Origin: Donghicola sp041224595
Lineage (GTDB): Bacteria > Pseudomonadota > Alphaproteobacteria > Rhodobacterales > Rhodobacteraceae
Assembly (NCBI RefSeq): GCF_041224595.1
Contig: NZ_JBGFGN010000153.1
Coordinates: forward strand, 1 to 49,202
Direction of reading: 5' to 3'
Length of the DNA: 49,202 nucleotides
In this document: positions 8,772 through 15,867 of the stretch, in pieces
How the letters are laid out: each line of letters begins with the position of its first letter
How positions within the stretch are numbered: the first letter of the stretch is position 1
Notes under the pieces: generated by a model
What the model was told of the DNA's origin: nothing
Seen by the model: the letters and a program-made list of their open reading frames with translations, nothing else
Databases searched by the model: none
Made by a program: the position numbers and the translations under genes

Positions 8772-9408
8772 ACAGCTGCTTCGCTTCCTCAAGGCTGTCG
8801 AACATGTGCAGTTGCCCGTGCATTAGGACAGCGGCTTTACGACAGTATTTTTCCAGCGTCTCCGGCTGGTGTGACACGATCACGATCGTCGTTGTGCGCA
8901 ACCGTTCCCGCAAGAGGTCGGCCGCCTTTTTGTTAAATTCTACATCCGTTGTAGACGGCATCCCTTCGTCGATCAGGTAGATGTCGAAGTCCAAGGCCAG
9001 CATTAGGGCAAACGTAAATCTGGATTTCATGCCCGCCGAATATGTGCCGAGCGGCTGGTCGAAATATTCTTCGAGTCCACACAGCCAGCGGCAGAACGCT
9101 TCGACGTAGTCGGGGTCCAGACCGTAGAGGCGCGCGATGTAGCGGGCGTTTTCCATCGCCGACAGCTTCGAGATGACGCCGCCCATGAACCCCAGCGGAA
9201 AAGAGATTTTGCACCCGCGGATGATCTCGCCTTCGTCGGGTTTTTCCAGACCGGCCATCATGTTAACGACCGTGGTCTTGCCCGTGCCGTTCGGCGCGAG
9301 GATGCCCATAGACTCTCCCAAATCGACACGAAAAGACGCGCGATCCAAGATCACTTTGTGCTGCGTTCCGGTCCAGAACGACTTGCTGACATTTCTGAAT
9401 TCCAGCAT
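8749..9408 (-). CDS. kpsT: Capsule polysaccharide export ATP-binding protein
   Basis: The nucleotide-binding subunit of a group-2 capsule ABC exporter. Numbered from Met at 9408, the Walker A loop is APNGTGKTT (38-46), the signature is YSAGMKSR (123-130) and Walker B is IYLIDE (143-148). The first Walker A glycine is replaced by alanine. The start at 9408 is preferred because GAGG lies six bases upstream and MLEFRNVSKSF aligns with the usual KpsT beginning; an ATG at 9426 is the alternative. The permease KpsM is not adjacent and not elsewhere in the window, so its partner must be encoded at another locus. Confidence 0.92.
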   Translation of the reverse strand: MLEFRNVSKSFWTGTQHKVILDRASFRVDLGESMGILAPNGTGKTTVVNMMAGLEKPDEGEIIRGCKISFPLGFMGGVISKLSAMENARYIARLYGLDPDYVEAFCRWLCGLEEYFDQPLGTYSAGMKSRFTFALMLALDFDIYLIDEGMPSTTDVEFNKKAADLLRERLRTTTIVIVSHQPETLEKYCRKAAVLMHGQLHMFDSLEEAKQLYDYETKS

Positions 9409-9426
9409 GCCTTGCCTCGGTGCCAT

Positions 9427-9488
9427 GTTCGGCGGTTCTTATTCTTAGGTAGATTAACGGTTAACTAAGCGCAAACTTTGCAGGAACT
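9427..9488. promoter_or_regulatory. Divergent spacer, kpsT / uracil-DNA glycosylase-like gene
   Basis: A 62-base region between two divergent genes, AT-richer than the coding sequence (TTCTTATTCTTAGGTAGAT…GGTTAACTAAG). It must contain the plus-strand promoter, and AGGA at 9482-9485 is the ribosome binding site of the gene starting at 9489. No operator is evident. Confidence 0.35.
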
Positions 9489-10112
9489 ATGTCAAAAAAA
9501 CGCGATGTAGGACAACCCGCGTTAGAAGCTCTCAAAGCGGAACTATCGATATGCGGTATCTGTGCGCAACGATTTGCGCAGACGGCGACGGGTCATAGCC
9601 CGCGACCGGTGGTCTGGGTCGGCTCTGGAGCGCGGTTGCTGATCGCGGGGCAAGCGCCGGGGATGCGGGTGCACCACAGTGGCCAGCCGTTCACAGACCC
9701 CTCGGGCGACCGTCTGCGCGACTGGATGGGTGCGACACCAGAGCAGTTCTATGACCGATCGCGCGTGGCGATCCTGCCGATGGCCTTCTGCTTTCCGGGC
9801 TACGATGCCAAAGGCGCGGACCTGCCGCCGCCGCCCGTCTGCGCGCAAACATGGCGCGGTCCCTTGATCCAGGCGCTCGGAACGGTCCGGCTCACGCTTG
9901 CGGTTGGGGGATATGCCCAGAAATGGCACATCGGCGGGCGCACATCTGTCACTCAGACAGTGATGGAATGGCGCGATCATCTGGAAAACGGCGTCCTGCC
10001 CTTGCCTCATCCGTCGTGGCGCAATACCGCATGGCTCAAGAAAAACCCGTGGTTCGAGGCGGAATTGCTGCCGGTGCTGCGGGCCAAGGTCAAAGAGGTG
10101 CTAGATGACTGA
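9489..10112 (+). CDS. Uracil-DNA glycosylase superfamily protein
   Basis: The 207-residue protein belongs to the uracil-DNA glycosylase superfamily. It shows motif A as GQAPG (54-58, preceded by LLIA) and motif B as HPSWRN (174-179), where the His and Asn are the expected active-site region residues. Only two N-terminal cysteines (C22, C25) are present, so the iron-sulfur cluster of family 4 and 5 enzymes is not evident. Its subfamily resembles small bacterial proteins annotated only as UDG-family. Whether it excises uracil or another base is unknown. The stop overlaps the next gene by eight bases, so the two are translationally coupled. Confidence 0.85.
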   Translation: MSKKRDVGQPALEALKAELSICGICAQRFAQTATGHSPRPVVWVGSGARLLIAGQAPGMRVHHSGQPFTDPSGDRLRDWMGATPEQFYDRSRVAILPMAFCFPGYDAKGADLPPPPVCAQTWRGPLIQALGTVRLTLAVGGYAQKWHIGGRTSVTQTVMEWRDHLENGVLPLPHPSWRNTAWLKKNPWFEAELLPVLRAKVKEVLDD

Positions 10113-10887
10113 GACACTGCTGGATCAAGCCCACGCCGCCATGGACGCCGCCCCCGAGAGCGAGGCCGCGCGCCTGCGGTTCTATGATGTGCTGTCCGGA
10201 TCGGAACTCTTCCTGCTGCTCGAAGAAGAGTCCGAAGGCGAGACGATCAAGCCGCGGCTCTTTCCCGTCGATGGCACTGAGTTCGCCGTGGTGTTCGACA
10301 CCGAAGCGCGACTCGCTCAGTTCGCCGAGGGCGAAGCGCCCTATGCCGCGATCCCCGGCCGTGTCTTGGCAGAGATGCTGAACGGGCAGGGGATTGGCCT
10401 TGGCGTCAATCTAACAGTCGCACCGTCAGAGATGTTGCTGCCCCCCGAAGCTATCAGTTGGATCACCGATACACTGTCGTCTGCCCCCGAAGAGGGCGAG
10501 GCGAAAATCGAGGAATTCCTGTCCCCGCGCGGATTGCCGGACTCTCTGCTGGTGTCGCTGGACAGCCGACTGGCATCGGCCGCCGGTTTGGCGCGGTTCG
10601 CCTATCTGGTGGGTGTCCGCTACGAAGGCGGCGCGATGGGCCACATGTTGGGGGTTGTGGACCCTGTTCCGGGGGCAGAGCCGTCGATCGCGCGGGCGGT
10701 TCACGCCGCGCTGACCTTCTCGGGGATCGAGGCGGGTAGCATCGACGTGTCCTTCTTTCGCGCGTCCGATCCGATGTCTGCGGCGCTCGCCAAGGTCGGT
10801 CTGCGGTTCGATCTGCCCCAACCCGAGCAGAAAGAGGGCCCCAAAGCCCCCGGCCGTGATCCGAACAATCCGCCGAAACTGCGCTAG
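10105..10887 (+). CDS. SseB N-terminal domain protein
   Basis: A 260-residue soluble protein whose first 130 residues match the SseB N-terminal fold (LRFYDVLSGSELFLLLEEE … LFPVDGTEFAVVFDTEARLAQFA … YAAIPGRVLAEML). A C-terminal half of about 120 residues and a low-complexity Pro/Lys tail follow. SseB (enhanced serine sensitivity) proteins have no well established biochemical role. The start overlaps the uracil-DNA glycosylase-like gene and GAGGTG precedes it. gltX starts 99 bases after its stop, so a three-gene transcript is likely. The family is clear; the function is not. Confidence 0.8.
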   Translation: MTETLLDQAHAAMDAAPESEAARLRFYDVLSGSELFLLLEEESEGETIKPRLFPVDGTEFAVVFDTEARLAQFAEGEAPYAAIPGRVLAEMLNGQGIGLGVNLTVAPSEMLLPPEAISWITDTLSSAPEEGEAKIEEFLSPRGLPDSLLVSLDSRLASAAGLARFAYLVGVRYEGGAMGHMLGVVDPVPGAEPSIARAVHAALTFSGIEAGSIDVSFFRASDPMSAALAKVGLRFDLPQPEQKEGPKAPGRDPNNPPKLR

Positions 10888-10986
10888 GCCCTGATGCCAT
10901 GCGGTGGGCGCACAGCCGTCCCGCCGCAGCCGATTGTGGACATTTCCCTGACTGTGTGGGACATGAACGCCCAACAGGAGAACGCT

Positions 10987-12321
10987 ATGACGACCACCCG
11001 CTTTGCCCCTTCGCCGACCGGTTATATCCACGTTGGCAACCTACGCACCGCGCTGATGAACTACCTGATCGCCCGCAAAGAGGGCGGCAAATTTATCCTG
11101 CGCATCGACGACACCGACCCCGAGCGGTCGAAAGAAGAGTATGTCGATGCCATCAAGCAGGATCTGGAATGGCTCGGCATCCAGTGGGATCAGGTCGAGC
11201 GTCAGTCCGAGCGTCTGGATCGCTACGAGGATGCGGCGAACAAACTGCGCGAGATGGGCCGTTTCTACGAATGCTTCGAGACTCCGACCGAGCTGGACCT
11301 GAAGCGCAAGAAACAGCTGAACATGGGCAAGCCCCCCGTCTATGACCGGGCTGCCTTGGCCCTGTCGGACGAGGAAAAGGAAAAGCTGCGCGCAGAGCGT
11401 GGCGCTGGCGTCTGGCGCTTCAAATTGGATCACGAGCGGATCGAGTGGACCGACGGCATCCTTGGAGATCTGTCGATCGACGCGGCCTCGGTCTCTGACC
11501 CCGTGCTGATCCGTGCGGATGGCCAGATGCTGTACACGCTGGCCTCGGTTGTTGACGACACCGATATGGGCGTGACCCACGTTGTGCGCGGCTCTGACCA
11601 CGTGACCAACACCGCCACGCAAATCCAGATCATGCGCGCTTTGGGCTATGACCACCCCGCGTTCGCCCACCATTCGCTGCTGACCGGCCCGCAAGGCGAG
11701 GCACTGTCCAAGCGTCTGGGCACCCTGTCGCTGCGCGATCTGCGTGCTGCTGGCGTGCAGCCGATGGCGCTGCTGTCGCTGATGGCGCGTCTGGGCTCTT
11801 CGCAGCCGGTGGAACTTCGGACCTCGATGGAAGAGCTGATCGAAGGCTTCGACATCGGCCAGTTCGGCTCGGCCCCGACGAAGTTCGACAGCAATGACCT
11901 GTACCCGCTGACCGCGCGCATCAACGCGGCGAAGCCTTATTCGGAAGTCGCACCTCTGATCGCAGAGCTTGGCGTTCCTGCCGAGTTGGCCGAACAGTTT
12001 TGGACTGTTAGCCGCGAGAACATCACCGTACTGGACGATCTGAAAGGCTGGTGGGAACTGTTCCGTGACGGCGCAGAGCCCAAAGTCGCTGACGAAGACC
12101 GCGAAATGATCGAGCAAGCGATGACGCTGCTGCCCGAAGGTCCGTTTGACGGCGACACTTGGGGCAACTGGACTTCTGCGGTGAAAGAGGCGACTGGCCG
12201 CAAAGGCAAGGGCCTGTTTATGCCTCTGCGCCGCGCTGTAACCGGTCAGGACCGTGGCCCCGATATGTCGGACGTCATGCCCTTGCTTCAGGTCGTCAAG
12301 GCACGCGGTTTCAAAGCCTAA
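10987..12321 (+). CDS. gltX: Glutamyl-tRNA synthetase
   Basis: A class I aminoacyl-tRNA synthetase charging tRNA with glutamate. Residues 5-20 hold the HIGH-type motif (RFAPSPTGYIHVGNLR), and ALSKR (239-243) is the KMSKS-type loop. The Rossmann core and the alpha-helical anticodon-binding domain are both present. At 444 residues it is of the shorter GltX type; alphaproteobacteria often carry two GltX proteins, one mainly charging tRNA-Gln for later amidation, and this could be either. The start at 10987 follows AGGAG (10976-10980). An upstream in-frame ATG at 10894 would add 31 unrelated residues before the conserved RFAPSPTG. A rho-independent terminator follows. Confidence 0.95.
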   Translation: MTTTRFAPSPTGYIHVGNLRTALMNYLIARKEGGKFILRIDDTDPERSKEEYVDAIKQDLEWLGIQWDQVERQSERLDRYEDAANKLREMGRFYECFETPTELDLKRKKQLNMGKPPVYDRAALALSDEEKEKLRAERGAGVWRFKLDHERIEWTDGILGDLSIDAASVSDPVLIRADGQMLYTLASVVDDTDMGVTHVVRGSDHVTNTATQIQIMRALGYDHPAFAHHSLLTGPQGEALSKRLGTLSLRDLRAAGVQPMALLSLMARLGSSQPVELRTSMEELIEGFDIGQFGSAPTKFDSNDLYPLTARINAAKPYSEVAPLIAELGVPAELAEQFWTVSRENITVLDDLKGWWELFRDGAEPKVADEDREMIEQAMTLLPEGPFDGDTWGNWTSAVKEATGRKGKGLFMPLRRAVTGQDRGPDMSDVMPLLQVVKARGFKA

Positions 12322-12347
12322 GCCGACTGAAAAGCACTCAGACATTG

Positions 12348-12373
12348 GGGGCGCGTTTAGCGCCCCTTTTTTT
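12348..12373 (+). terminator. Rho-independent terminator of gltX
   Basis: A stem of GGGGCGC (12348-12354) and GCGCCCC (12360-12366) with a five-base loop, followed by a run of seven T. The gene downstream points toward it from the opposite strand. Confidence 0.9.
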
Positions 12374-12378
12374 CGTGG

Positions 12379-12888
12379 TCAGGCCAGTTTGTGCGCCAGA
12401 CCCAGCATCTTAACCAGCGTATTCATATTTCGTGTCGTGCCCGTGGAAGTGCCCGGCAAGACAAGCTTGGATCGCCCTATGCCCGAGGGGTAATGGGCGT
12501 AAATCTCTCGTGTACCGGCCACGACCTGTTCATCCTGTTGCCCTTGGAGGGGCGCGCTCAGATCAGGTGGACCGTCAAGGAGGAGCACCCCTATCTGATT
12601 TCCTGCGGCCTTGGGGAAAGGGTTCGTCTGGACGATCTGCGAGATTTCTTTGGGCGTGCGAATATGCACCCGGATCGTCTTGCCGCAGTATTCAAATAGG
12701 CGCGCCTCGAGCGAGACGCGTGCGCCTTCGGGTGTCATGTCCGTGGAAAAGATGACGTTTCCGCTGGCGATATAGGTTTGCACGTCCTCAAAACCGATAT
12801 CCCGACACATCCGCGCCAAGTCAGACATGGGCAGCTTGCCCGTGCCGCCAACGTTCACTGATCTGAGAAAGGCGATGTAGATGCTCAT
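12379..12888 (-). CDS. DUF1697 family protein
   Basis: A 169-residue protein with the hallmarks of DUF1697: an N-terminal YIAFLRSVNVGG, the central YIASGNVIF (about 39-47), and the C-terminal RSKLVLPG…TTRNMNTLVKM. The family is widespread in bacteria and has no assigned function. No Shine-Dalgarno is visible before the ATG at 12888. It lies between the gltX terminator and cbbR; nothing in the context suggests a role. Confidence 0.88.
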   Translation of the reverse strand: MSIYIAFLRSVNVGGTGKLPMSDLARMCRDIGFEDVQTYIASGNVIFSTDMTPEGARVSLEARLFEYCGKTIRVHIRTPKEISQIVQTNPFPKAAGNQIGVLLLDGPPDLSAPLQGQQDEQVVAGTREIYAHYPSGIGRSKLVLPGTSTGTTRNMNTLVKMLGLAHKLA

Positions 12889-12930
12889 GCGCGGAGTGTG
12901 GCAGGTTCCACCGCGCGCACCAAGTCAGGA

Positions 12931-13863
12931 TTAGCTCAGGTCAAGACTGGGCTCGATGACGTCCGCGTGGTCCAAAATCCAGCGTTCGACCGCAGTGACA
13001 GCGGCGGCTTTGTCCGCGCGCGGCTGGGGCAGCAGATACCATTTGCGATAGATGGGCAAACCTTGGACGCGCAATCGCACCAACCGCCCCGACGCCAGTT
13101 CATCCGCCACTGTATGAGCCGAGATCATAGCGATCCCCAGCCCGTGTATCACGGCCTGCTTGATCGTCTCGTTCGAGGACATCTCGGTGATACCAGCGAC
13201 TTGGTCATGACCGATCTCGTCCAGAAAGCGGGTGGCCAGAATGCGGGTGCCAGAGCCCGCCTCGCGCATGACAAAGCGTTCGCGCAGTAGCGCCTCGCGC
13301 GGGACCATGGGGTCGCGCGCGAGCGGGTGGTCCTGATTGGCAATGATAATGTGGGGATGATCGAACAGGGGCATGGCCTCGGTCAGAAAGGTGCGGGGCG
13401 GACGGCCCATAATGCACAGATCCAATTCCGCACGCTCCATCGCTTCGACGATTTCCTCTCGGTTGCCGACGCGCAGAGCGACCTGCACATCCGGCATTTC
13501 CCGCTGCAAAAGAGCCACGATTCGAGGAGCGAAATACTTGCCCGTACTCACAACCCCCAGAACCACGCGCCCCGATAGCCCCTGACCCAGCGCACCAATT
13601 TGTCGCACTGCCCGATCCAAAGAGGTTTCGATCTCTGCCGCAGCGCGTAGCAGGGCACGCCCTTGGGCGGTTGGTGTGTTGCGTTCTGCACCTGCGCGGG
13701 ACAGCAGTGGCGAGCCCACTATCGATTCTAGGGTTTTCAATTGGTTATGGACGGCTGGGCCGGTTAAATTCAGCCTTTCTGCGGCTGCGAGAATGGTGCT
13801 TTCTTCGACCACCGCAGTCAGAGCGCGGAGTTGCTTGAGGGTGATCTGGTCCAAACGCGGCAT
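12931..13863 (-). CDS. cbbR: CbbR, LysR-type regulator of the Calvin cycle operon
   Basis: CbbR activates cbb operons in response to metabolites such as RuBP, ATP or NADPH, depending on species. The 310-residue protein has an N-terminal winged helix (LKQLRALTAVVEESTILAAA … LNLTGPAVHNQLKTLE, residues 8-46) and a full periplasmic-binding-type effector domain. Within LysR regulators, the GPAVHNQLKTLE recognition helix region and the GKYFAPRIV stretch are characteristic of CbbR. It is transcribed divergently from cbbF with a 101-base intergenic region, the standard arrangement for CbbR, which binds there and represses its own gene. AGGAAAATTGA before the ATG acts as ribosome binding site. Confidence 0.95.
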   Translation of the reverse strand: MPRLDQITLKQLRALTAVVEESTILAAAERLNLTGPAVHNQLKTLESIVGSPLLSRAGAERNTPTAQGRALLRAAAEIETSLDRAVRQIGALGQGLSGRVVLGVVSTGKYFAPRIVALLQREMPDVQVALRVGNREEIVEAMERAELDLCIMGRPPRTFLTEAMPLFDHPHIIIANQDHPLARDPMVPREALLRERFVMREAGSGTRILATRFLDEIGHDQVAGITEMSSNETIKQAVIHGLGIAMISAHTVADELASGRLVRLRVQGLPIYRKWYLLPQPRADKAAAVTAVERWILDHADVIEPSLDLS

Positions 13864-13964
13864 TCAATTTTCCTGACACTTCGTACAGAAATTTGAAATT
13901 TTATTATCATTCAACCTGAGGATTATCAATCTCAGCTTCGGTTCAGGGAGGGGAGGCCCTAAAC
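13864..13964. promoter_or_regulatory. cbbR-cbb operon control region with likely CbbR sites
   Basis: An AT-rich 101-base region between divergent starts. It holds a direct repeat TTATCA at 13904-13909 and 13923-13928, and an inverted repeat CTGAG (13916-13920) / CTCAG (13931-13935) enclosing the second copy, a plausible LysR-type box. TTTGAAATTTTA lies closer to cbbR. GGGGAGG (about 13949-13955) is the ribosome binding site of cbbF. CbbR binding is inferred from position and symmetry, not from a match to a precise consensus. Confidence 0.6.
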
Positions 13965-14966
13965 GTGATGCAAGAGATACGAATTCCCAGAGGGGGCGTT
14001 CCAGCCCCGCTTTGGCAGGTTATGAATGCTTTGTGCGATGTGGCGGCCGGCTTGTCGGACGCTGTGGGGCGCGGACCGCTGGCGGGACAACTGGCCGCGA
14101 ACATCGGCCACAACACCGATGGCGATCAGCAAAAGGCGCTGGATGTGCTGGCCGACGACGCATTCGCCCATGCCATGCAGGGCACCGGCGTCCGCTGGTA
14201 CGCCTCGGAAGAGCGCGAGACGGTCAACGAGATCGACGTAAACGGTGCTTTGGCGCTGGCAATCGATCCGCTGGATGGCTCGTCGAACATCAACTGCAAT
14301 GTGTCGATCGGGACCATCTTTTCGATCCAGCCAGCGTTGGATGACGGGACCGAGACGTTTCTGCGGGATGGCAGCCATCTACTGGCGTCGGGCTACTTTA
14401 TCTACGGGCCTCATACCGCTTTGGTTGTGACATTTGGCGATGGTGTGCGTCAGTACATTCTGGATCGGACCGAGGGCGCCTTTTTCGAGACCGAGACCAC
14501 TATGATCCCGCCAGAGGCCAGCGAGTTTGCGATCAACGCCTCGAACTACCGCCACTGGGCCAAGCCTGTGCGGGCCTATATCGACGACTGTCTGGCCGGA
14601 TCCGAAGGGCCGCGCGGCAAGAATTTCAACATGCGTTGGGTGGCGTCTTTGGTGGCCGAAACCCACCGAATCATGTGCCGCGGCGGAATCTTCTTGTACC
14701 CCGGTGATGAACGCAAGGGCTACGAGAATGGCCGCCTGCGTCTGGTCTATTAATGCGCGCCAATCGCCTTCTTGGTCGAACAAGCGGGCGGCAAGGCGAC
14801 CACCGGCACCGCGCGTGTCCTGAGCCAGATCCCGACCAGCCTGCATGCCCGAACGCCTATGGTTTTTGGCACCGCGGACAAGGTCGACCGCGTCAGCACC
14901 TATCACGATCTGCCCGAGACCGAAGTCTCTGCCTTGTTCGGCAACCGCGGCCTGTTCCGCGCCTGA
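13965..14966 (+). pseudogene. cbbF: Fructose-1,6-/sedoheptulose-1,7-bisphosphatase (class I), interrupted by an in-frame TAA
   Basis: Class I FBPase regenerates RuBP precursors in the Calvin cycle. The frame encodes a complete protein of normal length (333 codons) except for TAA at 14751-14753. Before the stop are the metal site SEER and IDPLDGSSNI; after it the same frame continues with CAPIAFLVEQAGG and ends in LFGNRGLFRA, as in normal family members. The stop stands where the family has Glu in RLVYE (Glu280 in pig FBPase numbering), a catalytic metal ligand, so GAA to TAA is the simplest explanation. The truncated 262-residue product lacks the ligand and the C-terminal part of the catalytic domain. 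TAAT is a strong termination context, so readthrough is unlikely. A sequencing error remains possible. Confidence 0.93.
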
Positions 14967-14984
14967 CCCTAACTGGAAAATACT

Positions 14985-15857
14985 ATGTCCAAAAAGCATC
15001 CGATTATTTCGGTGACCGGCTCCTCTGGTGCTGGAACCACCACTGTCAAAAGTACCTTTGACCAGATTTTCCGCCGCGAGGGGGTCAGCACCGTCTCGAT
15101 CGAGGGCGACGCGTTCCACCGCTACGACCGCGCCGCGATGAAGGCCGAGTTGGAGCGCCGGACCGCCGAAGGGGATCAGGGGTTTAGCCACTTTTCCTAT
15201 GACGCCAATGAACTGGCGAAACTGGAAAGCGTCTTCCGCAGCTATGGCGAAACCGGCGCTGGCGAAACCCGCCACTATGTTCACGATGACGACGAGGCCG
15301 CACGTTATGGCAGCGGGCCCGGCACCTTTACCGACTGGGCTCCGTTCGAGGATGGCAGCGACCTGCTGTTCTACGAGGGTCTGCACGGCGCCGTGGTCAA
15401 TGACGAGGTGAACCTTGCGGCTCTGGCGGACCTGAAGGTTGGCGTGGTGCCCGTGATTAACCTTGAGTGGATCCAGAAGATCCACCGCGACAGCTCCAAG
15501 CGCGGCTACACGACCGAGGCGGTGACCGACACCATCCTGCGCCGGATGCACGCCTATGTGCACTGCATCTGCCCGCAGTTTTCAGAGACCGACATCAACT
15601 TCCAGCGGGTGCCTGTGGTCGACACCTCGAACCCGTTCATCGCGCGGTGGATTCCCACGGCGGACGAGAGCCTTGTGGTGATCCGATTCAAGAACCCGCG
15701 CGGCATCGATTTCCCATACCTGATGTCGATGATCCACGACAGCTGGATGACCCGCGCGAACTCGCTCGTGATCCCGGGGGGCAAGATGGATCTGGCGATG
15801 CAGCTGATCTTTACCCCGATGATCCTGCGCCTTGTCCAAGAATCCAAGCGGAGCTGA
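14985..15857 (+). CDS. cbbP: Phosphoribulokinase
   Basis: The enzyme phosphorylates ribulose 5-phosphate to RuBP, the RubisCO substrate. The 290-residue protein is the bacterial octameric type (PrkB): Walker A GSSGAGTT (12-19), SIEGDAFHRYDR with the catalytic Asp, and the HYVHDDDEAARYG loop. The RGIDFPYL region near the C-terminus is also typical. It starts 18 bases after the end of cbbF, with only a weak ribosome site (CTGGAAAA). Translation could therefore depend on ribosomes arriving from cbbF, in which case the upstream nonsense codon might reduce its expression. This is inference. Confidence 0.96.
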   Translation: MSKKHPIISVTGSSGAGTTTVKSTFDQIFRREGVSTVSIEGDAFHRYDRAAMKAELERRTAEGDQGFSHFSYDANELAKLESVFRSYGETGAGETRHYVHDDDEAARYGSGPGTFTDWAPFEDGSDLLFYEGLHGAVVNDEVNLAALADLKVGVVPVINLEWIQKIHRDSSKRGYTTEAVTDTILRRMHAYVHCICPQFSETDINFQRVPVVDTSNPFIARWIPTADESLVVIRFKNPRGIDFPYLMSMIHDSWMTRANSLVIPGGKMDLAMQLIFTPMILRLVQESKRS

Positions 15858-15867
15858 GGAGGCTGCC

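Noticed and set aside
14740..14780. A frameshift in cbbF
   Set aside because: The reading frame is unchanged on both sides of TAA, so this is a nonsense codon, not an insertion or deletion.
14754..14966. A separate small gene after the cbbF stop
   Set aside because: The sequence is in the same frame as cbbF and is the normal C-terminus of FBPase; there is no ribosome site or start for an independent gene.
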